A DNA stretch of 46,883 bases from Caballeronia jiangsuensis (GTDB lineage Bacteria > Pseudomonadota > Gammaproteobacteria > Burkholderiales > Burkholderiaceae): NCBI GenBank assembly GCA_000648925.1, contig JFHF01000054.1, forward strand, positions 1-46,883, written 5' to 3'. The notes below the pieces were generated by a model. The model saw only the letters and a list, made by a program, of their open reading frames with translations, did no database searches and was not told the DNA's origin. A program made the translations under genes and the position numbers. Of the stretch, positions 26,802-36,206 are shown piece by piece. Position 1 is the first letter of the stretch. Each line of letters opens with the position of its first letter.

Positions 26802-28376
26802 CTATTGCGGACTTGTGACGTCCGTTTGTCTATTACCTTCACTAGTGCTGCTCACCGTACTAACGGCTGAGTCGGTTTCCCAGCCGCCGCCCAACGCATT
26901 GAAAAGCCGTATCGCTGTCAACGACACATCACCATTCGCGCTGACCCAGCGCGTCTGTGCGTCGAGAAGAGCCTGCTGTAACACAAGGACATCGAGGAAG
27001 GTACTCGCACCCGCCTTGTATCGGTAGATCGCCGCGTCATAAGCAGCACGACTGTGGTCGAGAGCTGAGGCCAGATTCTTGCGCTTGCGTTGACGCGCAT
27101 CGAAATCGATTAACGCATCATCGATTTCATGCCACGCGCCTAAGACAGTCTTTTGATACTCGAGCGCAGCCTCTTGTTGCTGCGCCTCACGCAGGTGCAA
27201 CATCCCTGTGAGACGACCGCCTTGGAAGATCGGCAGATTTAGCGTGGGGCCAATCGCAAACTGTCGGGCAGCCCATGTACCCAAGGTTGCGAAGTTCAGC
27301 GACTGCATGCCAAAGCTTCCACTCAAGGTGACGGACGGATAAAAGTCGGCCTTCGCGGCGCCAATCCCCGCAGTTGCCGCGTGAAGACGCGCTTCAGCCT
27401 CCCGTATATCTGGGCGACGCTTGGCCAGCTCAGACGGCAGGCCCATCGGCACCTCTGAGGGCACAGGGGGTATGGGCTTGGCTGTTTCGAGCTCATCCGC
27501 CAAGGCGCCCGGTTCAGCAGCGACGAGCAGGCTCAAGGCGTTGATCAGCTTATCTTCCTGCGACTCGAGGTCAGGGATACGCGCCGATACTGCTTGCACC
27601 TGTGCGGCAGCCTCGGAGACCTCAAGCGACGTGGTTGCTCCGGCTTTCTGACGCGCTTGCGTGAGCTCGAGACTATGCTTAACCAACCCAAGGGTCTCGG
27701 TCGTATTTTTCAGTGTTGCCTGAACAGTCCGCAATTGAACATAGTTGGACGCGGTTTCGCTAAGCACCGCGAGTATCACTCCGTGGCGCGTTTCGTCTGA
27801 CGCCGAGGTCAATGCATCGGCGGCCTCAACCGAGCGACGCGTCTTCCCCCAAATATCTAACTCCCACGAAGCATCGAATCCGTATTGATATAGATTCATG
27901 GGAGCACTGATGTCCGCTCCGCTGATGCCCGCATTGCCATTCCCAACGCCATTGGCAAGGCTCGACGCCGGGGGCTGCGAACCCACACCGGTCAAGCTCA
28001 TCAGACCGTTTTCACTGGCACCCATCCGTTGCGCACTTGCGTTTGCTCCAATCGACGGCAGCCCCGCGGAGCTTACGATTCGCCTCTGCCATCGACTCTG
28101 TTGCAGCCGGCTCGCTGCGACTTGAATATCGAGGTTTTGGGCTGCCGCTCGGTCTACCAAACCGTTGAGGATTGGGTCATCGAAGATCTTCCACCAGGTT
28201 GCCAGAGCGGCGGCGTTCGTTGGGTGGCTCTCGCTACTGTCCACCACGTGATCGCGCCATGCTTCAGGCGGCTTCGGGTCGGGTTTGACGAAGTCCGGAC
28301 CCACCATGCATCCTCCGAGCAGCGTGGCAATCTGGACTGCTATGATGGTCGCGCACAGCGGCTTGAAGTTCATCAT
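26802..28376 (-). CDS. NodT-family outer-membrane efflux lipoprotein
   Basis: A 524-residue TolC-like channel subunit. The N-terminus is a lipoprotein signal with lipobox LLGGC (Cys about 23) followed by MVGPDFVKP, typical of the NodT/OprM group. Two repeated efflux-protein domains follow, with the ELAKRRPDIREAEARLHAATAGIGAAKADFYPSVTLSG hallmark in the middle. The ATG overlaps the membrane-fusion gene stop (ATGA), showing coupling. It forms the outer-membrane exit of the tripartite pump encoded by this operon. Confidence 0.94.
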   Translation of the reverse strand: MMNFKPLCATIIAVQIATLLGGCMVGPDFVKPDPKPPEAWRDHVVDSSESHPTNAAALATWWKIFDDPILNGLVDRAAAQNLDIQVAASRLQQSRWQRRIVSSAGLPSIGANASAQRMGASENGLMSLTGVGSQPPASSLANGVGNGNAGISGADISAPMNLYQYGFDASWELDIWGKTRRSVEAADALTSASDETRHGVILAVLSETASNYVQLRTVQATLKNTTETLGLVKHSLELTQARQKAGATTSLEVSEAAAQVQAVSARIPDLESQEDKLINALSLLVAAEPGALADELETAKPIPPVPSEVPMGLPSELAKRRPDIREAEARLHAATAGIGAAKADFYPSVTLSGSFGMQSLNFATLGTWAARQFAIGPTLNLPIFQGGRLTGMLHLREAQQQEAALEYQKTVLGAWHEIDDALIDFDARQRKRKNLASALDHSRAAYDAAIYRYKAGASTFLDVLVLQQALLDAQTRWVSANGDVSLTAIRLFNALGGGWETDSAVSTVSSTSEGNRQTDVTSPQ

Positions 28377-29428
28377 CTCGCAGCTCCACTACGCGCGCTG
28401 ACATCGACCTTCGGCACGACGGACATACCGACCTTCAGCAGACCTGCTGCCGGTTGATTTGCGTCAAGCACGATCTTCACTGGCAGACGCTGCACTACCT
28501 TTGTGAAGTTGCCCGTCGCATTATCAGGGGCCACGGGCGCGAACGTCAGACCCGTTGCTGGCGACACGCTGTCGACGTGTCCAGTCAGTTCCACACCCGG
28601 CAACGCGTCGATCTTCACGCGAGCCAATTGACCCGGTCGCATATGCGTGAGCTGAACCTCGCGAAAGTTGGCGACGACGTAAGCTTCGGACAGAGGTACG
28701 ACCGCGAGCAGGGTGGTATTCGGGCCAACGTACGCACCGACACGCACCGAACGTTGTCCAATCACGCCGTCAAACGGCGCCAAAATCTTGGTGTACGAGA
28801 GGTTGAGTTCGGCCTGATGTACCGCCGCGCCTGCCAGCGTTACCGCCGCTTGCGCCTCTGCGTCTTCGCTAGCCAACACGCCAAGTTCCTTTTCGGCAGC
28901 GGTAAGTGCTGCGGCGTCGCGATCGCGGATAGCCGCTTGCTGACGCTGAGCGAAGCTCGTCTGTTGCTGTTGCTCCTGCGTGCCGGCGCCTTGTCGCGAA
29001 AGGTCTGCATAGCGCTGGGCGTTCTGACCTGCGAACACGACGGCAGCGTCATCGGCGCGAACGGCTGCTCGTGCCTGATCGATGGTCGCGTGCTGTCTTG
29101 TCTCGCGGGCCTGAGCATTCTTGAGTCGTGCTTGCGCCGCACTCAGCTGACTCTGCGCCGTTTCGAGCGCCACCTGGTAGTCGCGGTCATCAATCGACGC
29201 AAGAAGGTCACCCGCTCGCACAGGCTGGTTGTCTTCGACCGCCACCTTTGAAATTAACCCTGACACTTTCGGGGCGACGAGCGTGAAGTCTGCGGTGATG
29301 TAAGCGTCGTCGGTCGACTGCATGCCTCGCTCGAACAACCCGGCCACGCGGAACATGGCAACCGTTCCGATTACGACAACGACGGCAACCACGCCGATAA
29401 CTATCCATTTCTTCATAATTGCGTTCAC
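28373..29428 (-). CDS. emrA: EmrA/HlyD-type membrane fusion protein
   Basis: A 351-residue periplasmic adaptor anchored by one N-terminal membrane helix (WIVIGVVAVVVVIGTVAMF). It has the STDDAYITADFTLVAPKVSGLI lipoyl-type entry, a long coiled-coil hairpin (about residues 90-200), and the second lipoyl half with LSYTKILAPFDGVIGQRSVRVGAYV. The GTG start at 29428 overlaps the transporter stop by four bases; an ATG four codons in is an alternative. It links the inner-membrane MFS pump to the outer-membrane channel. Confidence 0.94.
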   Translation of the reverse strand: MNAIMKKWIVIGVVAVVVVIGTVAMFRVAGLFERGMQSTDDAYITADFTLVAPKVSGLISKVAVEDNQPVRAGDLLASIDDRDYQVALETAQSQLSAAQARLKNAQARETRQHATIDQARAAVRADDAAVVFAGQNAQRYADLSRQGAGTQEQQQQTSFAQRQQAAIRDRDAAALTAAEKELGVLASEDAEAQAAVTLAGAAVHQAELNLSYTKILAPFDGVIGQRSVRVGAYVGPNTTLLAVVPLSEAYVVANFREVQLTHMRPGQLARVKIDALPGVELTGHVDSVSPATGLTFAPVAPDNATGNFTKVVQRLPVKIVLDANQPAAGLLKVGMSVVPKVDVSARSGAAR

Positions 29429-31056
29429 TTGGTGAGCCGAGGATCTGTACCCGGCGGATATGTACGTTGAGGCAGTAAGACGAGCACCAGTGCGAGCACA
29501 ACTGCCATTGCCCCAAGGACGAGGTACACGTCGGCAACGCCCATGAGGAGGGCCTGACTTCTGATTTGCTCAGCCAGCGCACCGAGTCCTTCTCCGGACA
29601 TAGGCCGACCAGGTTCAAGATGCAGGACATTAGGTCGACTCAAGATGTCCGAGCGGGCAAGCAGATGAACCCTGCGGCCAATCTGGTCGAGGAGCACGTT
29701 CGAATGAAAATGCTCCCGATGCGTAAGAAGCGATTCGACAAACGCTGCCCCAATCACGGTTGCCATCCCACGGGTCGTGTTGAACATCGCCGAGGCAAAT
29801 GGCCCCTCTGGAGGCTGCACCGCGCCGGTGGCGCCCATGAGCACTGGCAGCACGGTCATCGGCTGCCCGAGCGCATGCATCGCCTGAAGCAGATAGAAGT
29901 TGTCGCGTACCCAATCATCGGTTAGGAATGAGCCGCCGATGCAAGCGGCCAGGAGCAACGCTAGGCCTGTAGCCAGCACAATGCGACTATCCAGCCATCT
30001 GATATTGCAAAGCATCGCTGCGAACGGGGACGCCACCAGCTGCGGAATCGCGATCGTCAAGGCGAGAGGCCCGATCTCAAGCGGACGATAACCGCGCACC
30101 TCGGCCAGATAAGTGGCCGGTAGCATCGATGCAGACAAGAAAATGATCAAGATGCCCGCAAGCGTGAGCAATCCATGAGCGAAATTGCGTCGACCAAGCA
30201 TCTGTAGCTTGAACAAAGGCAGCGGATGGTTCCATTCGTTGATGAAGAAGAGAACCAGCGAGGCCGTACCGCAAATGAGTAACGTGCATATCAGAGGCGA
30301 AGCAAGCCAGTCGAGGCGCTCGCCTTGCTCAAGTGCAAGCACGAGCATCGCCACGCCACCACATCCGCTGAGCACGCCGCGCCAATCAAATTGACGGAAT
30401 CGCTCGAGGCGAACAGGGTCCTGCGGCAGGCCCCACCCCATCAGCAAGGCAGCAAGCAGACACGGGGGAATCACCTGCCAGTACACAAACTGCCAACCGA
30501 CCGTGTCGGTCCAAAGGGCAGCCAAGGGAGTTGCGAGATTTGGGCCGAAGGTCGCCGTCAGCGCGTAGGCGCTCATGCCGTAAAGCTTGATTTTCGGCGG
30601 CAAGAACCGAAGTGCCGCAGTCATCAGCAACGGAGGGAGTAGTCCACCGACCCCCCCCTGCACCACTCTCAAAGCCAGCAATGTCCCGTAGTCGCTAACA
30701 AAAGGAAAGACGACGGCCAAGGCCGCAAAGGCGACCGACACCCCAACTGCAAAGCGCCTGAACGACAGCGTGACGGCAAACCAGGCCGAAATCATCATCC
30801 CCGCAACCTCGCCTGCCTCATAGACCGCAGCGATCCACGTCCCTTCGTCGTGACCCATCCCAATCTGGCCGCGCCAATCAACGGAGGCGATGTCGGTCAC
30901 CCGATCATTCAGTCCTGAAGCCAGGGACGCGATAAGGATGCCAAGCAGTCCGACCATCAACCGGGCATTGAACACATGCGTCGGCGCAGCAGCGGGCTTC
31001 GGACTGCTCGCAGGCGCGGGGGCACTCACTGTCGTCGGTTCCGCTAGCGTACTCAT
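29425..31056 (-). CDS. emrB: EmrB-type MFS drug efflux transporter (DHA2 family, 14 TM)
   Basis: The frame is open to 31203, but the ATG at 31056 (MSTLAEPTT) has AGGTGG close by and yields 543 residues. After a 28-residue Pro/Ala-rich cytosolic tail come 14 predicted membrane helices, with GRFAVGVSVAF-like loops and the FKLQMLGRRNFAHGLLTL segment of DHA2 pumps. This drug/H+ antiporter is the motor of the EmrAB/NodT tripartite pump. The operon is divergent from the IclR regulator at 31282, its likely controller. The substrate is unknown; aromatic acids or phenols are plausible given the IclR-type regulator. Confidence 0.92.
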   Translation of the reverse strand: MSTLAEPTTVSAPAPASSPKPAAAPTHVFNARLMVGLLGILIASLASGLNDRVTDIASVDWRGQIGMGHDEGTWIAAVYEAGEVAGMMISAWFAVTLSFRRFAVGVSVAFAALAVVFPFVSDYGTLLALRVVQGGVGGLLPPLLMTAALRFLPPKIKLYGMSAYALTATFGPNLATPLAALWTDTVGWQFVYWQVIPPCLLAALLMGWGLPQDPVRLERFRQFDWRGVLSGCGGVAMLVLALEQGERLDWLASPLICTLLICGTASLVLFFINEWNHPLPLFKLQMLGRRNFAHGLLTLAGILIIFLSASMLPATYLAEVRGYRPLEIGPLALTIAIPQLVASPFAAMLCNIRWLDSRIVLATGLALLLAACIGGSFLTDDWVRDNFYLLQAMHALGQPMTVLPVLMGATGAVQPPEGPFASAMFNTTRGMATVIGAAFVESLLTHREHFHSNVLLDQIGRRVHLLARSDILSRPNVLHLEPGRPMSGEGLGALAEQIRSQALLMGVADVYLVLGAMAVVLALVLVLLPQRTYPPGTDPRLTK

Positions 31057-31116
31057 CCACCCACCTAAGAGAAATTGGCACATCACCCGCATGGCAGACA
31101 CCCAAACCACCATGCG

Positions 31117-31202
31117 ATGCAGTAGACTGGATTCTACAACGCGATTCAATGTACTGCATTGCGGGTTTTGGAATACATGTCGCACGGTGCGATAAAATTC
31201 CA
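31117..31202. promoter_or_regulatory. Nested palindromes between the efflux operon and the IclR gene
   Basis: Two structures lie in the divergent spacer. ATGCAGTA (31117-31124) and TACTGCAT (31152-31159) form perfect 8-bp inverted arms 27 bp apart. Next, TGGAAT (31169-31174) and ATTCCA (31197-31202) flank TCGCAC-G-GTGCGA (31180-31192), almost concentric. A possible plus-strand promoter (TTGGAA at 31168, GATAAA at 31191, 17-bp spacing) coincides with the second. These are plausible IclR-family operators. Confidence 0.55.
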
Positions 31203-31281
31203 CATCGTGGTAAGAAACAACATTGGGTGCCTTCTAAGCGAGATGCGCCGGGAGGGTCCTTAATTCATCAATGGGGAAACC

Positions 31282-32055
31282 GTGAGCGACGCAACGGGCG
31301 AGGACAAGACGGGCGGTATTCAGGTGATTGCCCGAACCGCAAAGATTCTCAATGCTCTTAGCGAGAGACCCGGCGGCATGAGCCTCGCCGAGATTGCCAA
31401 GGAGGTAGAGTTGCCTCGATCGACGGTCCAGCGGATTGTCGCGGCTCTTGGCCAAGAAAACCTCGTGCGTGCAGATCGAAGTGACGGAGTACGTCTCGGA
31501 CCAGCGCTACTTCGGCTGGTCGGTCGCGTGCATACGGACGTCATCTCGATCGTGCGGCCGCATTTGGAACAGCTATCGGCGGAGATAAACGAGACAACCG
31601 TTTTGGCGCGCATGAGTGGGCGCGATATGGCCTTCATTCATATTGTGGTCGCCGAACACGTTCTGCGCGTGATGCCTCGCGTAGGTGGCGATCTTCCGCT
31701 CCACAGCACAAGCGGGGGCCGAGCCTTGTTGGCTCTGCATACTGACCTCGATGTAAAAGCTCTGCTCGGCGACGACTACAAGCAAGTCACCCAGAGCACG
31801 GTCCATTCCGCGAGCGGACTTCTGCGCGCATTGGCTCGGATCCGCGCTCAGGGCTACGCCTGGGAGTCGAATGAGTCCATCGAAGGTGTGTCCTCGGTGG
31901 CAATTGCGATCGACACGGTCCTTGGACCTTATGCTATCTGCATAGTCGCGCCAACAGCGCGCGCCGTCGAGCAGCGAGAACTTTACGCAGACCGGGCACT
32001 TCGCTTAAAGGAAATCCTACAGGCGGAGATTGGACGCAGTTCAATCGGCGCCTGA
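31282..32055 (+). CDS. IclR-family transcriptional regulator
   Basis: This 257-residue protein begins with GTG at 31282, with GGGGAA upstream. The N-terminal winged helix (about 12-75) carries MSLAEIAKEVELPRSTVQRIVAALGQENLV. The C-terminal IclR effector domain (about 85-250) has MPRVGGDLPLHSTSGGRALLA and GYAWESNESIEGVSSVAIAI motifs. It is divergent from the efflux operon across a 225-bp spacer with strong palindromes and is the likely repressor of that operon and of itself. Confidence 0.93.
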   Translation: MSDATGEDKTGGIQVIARTAKILNALSERPGGMSLAEIAKEVELPRSTVQRIVAALGQENLVRADRSDGVRLGPALLRLVGRVHTDVISIVRPHLEQLSAEINETTVLARMSGRDMAFIHIVVAEHVLRVMPRVGGDLPLHSTSGGRALLALHTDLDVKALLGDDYKQVTQSTVHSASGLLRALARIRAQGYAWESNESIEGVSSVAIAIDTVLGPYAICIVAPTARAVEQRELYADRALRLKEILQAEIGRSSIGA

Positions 32056-32624
32056 GCAAGCATCTTCGAACGTTATTGTTGGCGTACAGCGAACAGAGTA
32101 CCTGGAAGTCAATCAGTGTCTCTGGCAGTGTTGTTTGCCTTCCCTAAGTAAATCCCCCAAGCGACGCGTCTGAATCGCTGTCGCGAACGTATTCGAAGAA
32201 AAGTCTACGAAATCGCCTTCCGCGCAAACTGTCCTACGCACTCAGACGACATCGCGTAGCGCGCGGATCAATGAGCGAACGTGTTGATCGCACCGACACT
32301 GTACGCACCACCACTTGCTGACCACATTTTGCTCGACGTGCAGTCGTGCCCCTCTAGACCTCTCCGTTTCGTTGGTTCTTCCAACCGTTGTTGCTTCGTT
32401 CTGCTCCTGCGACATAACACGAACGATTGACAGCGCCGACGAAAGATCATGTCCCACGGGAGGTCTCCCTCACACAATCGAATGTTCGCGAGCCTGATCG
32501 TTTGGTTTTTGCGAATGACCCGTTCGCGCAATCTGATTATTTCCGATAAGCGCTTCCCACTATTCTAGGCTCGTTAGCAAAGGACTAATGCAATTTACGC
32601 AACGATGTAGATTTGGGAGGAGAC
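32056..32624. other. Intergenic region upstream of an MFS gene
   Basis: About 570 bp without a credible gene. It includes an inverted repeat GCGAA / TTCGC near 32510-32527, about 100 bp before the MFS start, which could be an operator. Minus-strand open frames here look like noise. Confidence 0.4.
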
Positions 32625-33881
32625 ATGCAAGGAAAAGAGTGGGACACATCCTATGAATGGAAAGCAGTGACACTGCTGGCGCTTGGATTTGGCCTCGTCG
32701 GTCTCGATCGGTGGCTCATTGCACCATTGTTCCCCTCAATTATGAAGGATTTGGGGCTGACCGCTCAGGATGTCGGGAACTGTATTGGCATCCTCGGTTT
32801 GTCTTGGGGTGTGTTCGCAATCATCATGGGTGGCTTATCCGACAAGATCGGCCGACGCAAAGTACTGATCCCTTCGATCATCGCTTTTTCGCTGTTGTCC
32901 GGGTTCTCGGGCGTCTCCGGTGGACTGGCTTCGTTGCTTGCAATTCGCGCGCTGATGGGCGTCGCTGAGGGATCGTTCTGCCCAACAAGCTTCGCGGCGA
33001 CGGCTGACGCGTCGCATGCAAAGCGACGCGGATTCAATCTGGGCTTGCAACAGAGTGGCTTTGCCCTCTTTGGACTTGCACTCGCACCTATCATTGCCAC
33101 GCAACTTCTAGGCGTAATGTCGTGGCGATGGGTCTTTGCGCTTGTTGCCGTTCCGGGACTCATTCTTGGCTTATTAATGTATGTCGTCATCCGCGAGCCG
33201 AAAACGCAGCAGGTGACTGAAAGCGAGTTTCCGACTCGCGCTGGAAGCTGGAAAGATGTCATCAAAAGCCGCAACGTCATGCTCGCGATGATCGCACTTT
33301 TCTGTGCGATGACTGCTGTCTTCGTGCTTGGAGCAATGTTGCCGCTCTATCTTACGCAATACCTGATGTTGGACATGCGGAGCATGGGCTTCGTCGCGTC
33401 TGCGATTGGTTTTGGCGGATTCTTTGGTCAATTCGGTCTTCCGGGAATTTCGGACATCATCGGTCGTCGCACGGCAGGTATCATAGGGTTCGTCGCCACG
33501 GCGTTCATGCTTTTCTTCTTCCGAGGCATCGGCGCGCAGCCTGTGCTCCTCTTCGCCGTTCTCTTCGTGATTTCTTTCTTCACTCTGGGTCTCGTCGCAT
33601 TGCTGTCTGGCCCGATTGCTACGGAAGCGGCACCTGCCGGAATGGTTTCGACGTCAATCGGCCTGGTTGTAGGTGCCGGTGAAATTTTTGGTGGGGGCGT
33701 CGCGCCAGCGTTAGCCGGATTTGTAGCGACTCATTTCGGAATTCACAACATCGTTTGGCTTCCGATTTACGGAGTCCTGCTCGGCTTCCTGGTCTGCCTC
33801 TTTCTAGTTGAGACGGCACCCAAACGCGCCCGTCAAATCAAGCAAACATTTCCTGCTGTTGAGCTTCCCCAACAAGAGTGA
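32625..33881 (+). CDS. MFS transporter (12 TM, organic-acid type)
   Basis: The ATG at 32625 (MQGKEWDTSY) follows an excellent ribosome site GGAGGAG; this gives 418 residues. Twelve membrane helices and the MFS motif A loop GGLSDKIGRRKVL are present, and DIIGRRTAG marks the second half. The first helix begins LALGFGLVGLDRWLIAPLFPSIM with an intramembrane Asp-Arg, common in the anion:cation symporter group, which imports aromatic or sugar acids. It precedes the porin gene by 690 bp on the same strand. The substrate is unknown. Confidence 0.9.
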   Translation: MQGKEWDTSYEWKAVTLLALGFGLVGLDRWLIAPLFPSIMKDLGLTAQDVGNCIGILGLSWGVFAIIMGGLSDKIGRRKVLIPSIIAFSLLSGFSGVSGGLASLLAIRALMGVAEGSFCPTSFAATADASHAKRRGFNLGLQQSGFALFGLALAPIIATQLLGVMSWRWVFALVAVPGLILGLLMYVVIREPKTQQVTESEFPTRAGSWKDVIKSRNVMLAMIALFCAMTAVFVLGAMLPLYLTQYLMLDMRSMGFVASAIGFGGFFGQFGLPGISDIIGRRTAGIIGFVATAFMLFFFRGIGAQPVLLFAVLFVISFFTLGLVALLSGPIATEAAPAGMVSTSIGLVVGAGEIFGGGVAPALAGFVATHFGIHNIVWLPIYGVLLGFLVCLFLVETAPKRARQIKQTFPAVELPQQE

Positions 33882-34572
33882 GCAATCAGATGCGTCGACG
33901 AATTAGGTCAACTTTTAGCTTAGTTCGTCGCTCGTCTAGACTCGGCTTAGGGCAGTCGAAATTGAACTAGATGCCCTATGTTCGGCGTTGGTGGGCAATA
34001 AACGAATACAAAACTTCCGGTGCCGAATGATTTTGAATGGAGACAAGATCATGTTCAGCTTAAAACGAAAGTATCGAATTACGCCCAAATATCGGTCGCG
34101 TCATTCGTCAAATTTTCGAACGCACCGCGAGAACCATCGTCAGCGAAACTAAAAGTCGCGTCTACGTTCGCTATGTCAATCTAGACCATGAACCAATCCC
34201 GCTCTCTGCAGGGGTAGTTCGTCAGGGTCAGAGGGATATTTGGCGACCTACTCGTATAACCGCGCGCTCTTGTCTTGAATCTCAGCCATCTGGCGCGTAG
34301 GCGAATCGCATACCCGAAAAGCCGTCAAGCCGTACCGAGTTGTTGTCCTGATGCCTTTCGTGAGGCGTAGGAGGATTAATTGCGCCCATTGATACCAGTA
34401 TCCATCGACGGTCGTCATCTTTGACTCACACCAGCGCGCCAGCAACGCACTGGATTTTCTAGAAACGCTGCTTTCCAAAGTTGAGCACTGGCATTGCTCG
34501 GTTGAATGCACGGGAGCATGTCATATTGCTTGAGGCGGATATGCACAATAAGTTTTATTGGAGACTTTCTAA
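33882..34572. other. Intergenic region with a small basic ORF and an unexplained open frame
   Basis: About 690 bp between the MFS gene and the porin. It contains the 33-codon basic ORF at 34051-34152. An overlapping plus-strand frame, open from about 34072 to 34305 without a start codon, has protein-like content (GRVIRQIFERTARTIVSETK is one piece). This may be the trace of a decayed gene. The porin promoter should lie near its right end. Confidence 0.4.
34051..34152 (+). CDS. Possible small basic peptide (33 aa)
   Basis: An ATG preceded by GGAGAC encodes MFSLKRKYRITPKYRSRHSS and 13 more residues, with about a dozen Arg/Lys. It is too short to recognise. The overlapping frame one base over is also open and looks more protein-like further on, so this may be the 5' part of a frameshifted gene rather than a functional peptide. 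Confidence 0.25.
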   Translation: MFSLKRKYRITPKYRSRHSSNFRTHRENHRQRN

Positions 34573-35652
34573 ATGACGTTCAAACCTAAACTCCGCCTCC
34601 TTGTCGCACTTTTACTTGGCTCAGGTATTGCAACGATTGCCAAGGCACAAAGCTCAGTCACGCTCTACGGTGTCGTCGATGGTGGCGTTATGTACGTCAG
34701 CAAAACGCTCAATGAAAAGACAGGGCAGAATGGTGGAAAACAGTTTTCTTTCACAAACGGGAATCTGCAGTCGTCCACGTTCGGCTTATTGGGAACTGAA
34801 GACTTGGGTGGAGGCCTTCACGCAATCTTCAACTTGGAAAGCGGTATCGATATCTCGAATGGCGGCTTCGCAGACTCCACCGGAAACCTATTCGGACGTC
34901 AGGCTTGGGTTGGCTTGGAAGGCGGCTTCGGACGGGTACAGGTCGGCGTTCAATATTCCCCGTTCGTGCTGTCACTGATTGCTTCCGATCCGCGCAACAT
35001 TTCCTTGTTCGGCAGTGAAGTTCCGATTTACACCGGACAGCTTTTCGCTACCGGCGCCTACAATCCCAACGCAATCGGTTATACAAGCCCTTCATTCTTT
35101 GGTTTGCAGGGGCGAGCGATGCTGGCTCTGGGCGGCACGGCGGGAAACTTTCAAGCTGGTAGACAGTACGCAGGAAGCCTTACTTATGCCAATAGTGGCG
35201 TTTTGCTCACCGCCTCGTACTATGACGGAAACGCAGGGGGCTCAGCCGCAACGACTCCCATCCCGAGTACGGTTCCGTTCATTGGACGTACCATCGGCGC
35301 TGGTTACGACTGGGGAAGTTGGGGCGTCAGAGCAGTGTTCGTCAACTATAAGCTGCAGGGCTCGTTTGACAATCGGGTCTTCGGTGCCGGCTTCAACTAC
35401 AACATCACCCCTTCCCTGAACGTTAATGCTGGTGGTTGGTTTATCCGAGACGGGAACGATTCCAACAACCGGTCGATTATGGCTGCCGCCGGCGTCGTCT
35501 ACTCCTTGTCGAAAGCGACCGCACTGTACGGGCAGTACGGCTTTGTCAATAACAAGGGTGCAGAACATATTGGGCTGTCGACCAACGGCGCGCTGTACGC
35601 ACCAGCCGGTAGCACTAACGGCGTAACCCTGGGCATCCGCCATATGTTCTAA
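34573..35652 (+). CDS. Gram-negative porin (OmpC/Omp32-like trimeric porin)
   Basis: A 359-residue outer-membrane porin with a Sec signal peptide cleaved after IAKA, mature start QSSVTLYGVVDGGVMYVSK, and the hallmarks STFGLLGTEDLGGGLHAIFNLESG and GRQAWVGLEGGFGRVQVGVQYSPF. Sixteen beta strands are expected and the protein ends in GIRHMF with the terminal Phe needed for outer-membrane insertion. The ATG at 34573 has GGAG about 8 bp upstream. Such porins are numerous in Burkholderiaceae and often accompany transporters for aromatic acids. Confidence 0.96.
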   Translation: MTFKPKLRLLVALLLGSGIATIAKAQSSVTLYGVVDGGVMYVSKTLNEKTGQNGGKQFSFTNGNLQSSTFGLLGTEDLGGGLHAIFNLESGIDISNGGFADSTGNLFGRQAWVGLEGGFGRVQVGVQYSPFVLSLIASDPRNISLFGSEVPIYTGQLFATGAYNPNAIGYTSPSFFGLQGRAMLALGGTAGNFQAGRQYAGSLTYANSGVLLTASYYDGNAGGSAATTPIPSTVPFIGRTIGAGYDWGSWGVRAVFVNYKLQGSFDNRVFGAGFNYNITPSLNVNAGGWFIRDGNDSNNRSIMAAAGVVYSLSKATALYGQYGFVNNKGAEHIGLSTNGALYAPAGSTNGVTLGIRHMF

Positions 35653-35807
35653 ATTCTCTGGTTGCGTCAGTCAATCAAACTGTCTTACCGCGAGAAAATC
35701 GCCACCGGAACATCAGCAGGACGCTGTGGTTCGGTGGCGCTGAGAACTCTTAGAGGCAGGACACCGCAACGTGTGGCGGAGAACCATACACTCAGTTTCG
35801 TTAGCAA

Positions 35808-36017
35808 TCAGTCGTCGATACGCAAGCCGGCCTTGATGGTCACTTGCCAGTGCAGAATCTTTCCATCCTCTACATGACCTCGCGTTTCCACAACTTCGAA
35901 CCAGTGGATGTTATGGAGGGTCTTTGCCGCCTTCGCCAACGCGATACGGACAGCCTCATCGCTCGACTGCGGCGACGAACCGGTGAGTTCAACCTGCTTG
36001 TAGACATGCTCCGACAT
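35808..36017 (-). CDS. Dodecin family flavin-binding protein
   Basis: This 69-residue protein has the dodecin fold signature: VYKQVELTGSSPQSSDEAVRIALAKAA, then HWFEVVETRGHVEDGKILHWQVTIKAGLRI. Length and motif order are exactly those of bacterial dodecins, which form hollow dodecamers storing FMN or related flavins in the cytosol. A good ribosome site (AGGGAG) precedes the ATG. It lies 190 bp downstream of the Rieske gene on the same strand, near two flavin monooxygenases and a flavin quinone reductase, but co-transcription is unproven. Confidence 0.93.
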   Translation of the reverse strand: MSEHVYKQVELTGSSPQSSDEAVRIALAKAAKTLHNIHWFEVVETRGHVEDGKILHWQVTIKAGLRIDD

Positions 36018-36206
36018 GGGCTTCTCCCTAATAGGATGGACATGATGAGGTCGCCTTAGCGACAGGACTGCATCAAGCGATGCACTCCAACTTTAAGCAG
36101 CAAGACACGAGCCATGGCGAGTATTTTCTCCAATTAGCCGCACGCCACGCCTCGACGAAGCAGCCGGGCGTCGACTATCTAGCTCAACGCTCGATGCGCG
36201 ATAGTC

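Noticed and set aside
28454..29251. Plus-strand open frame of 265 codons opposite emrA
   Set aside because: Antisense shadow; the minus strand encodes a clear membrane-fusion protein with correct coupling to its neighbours.
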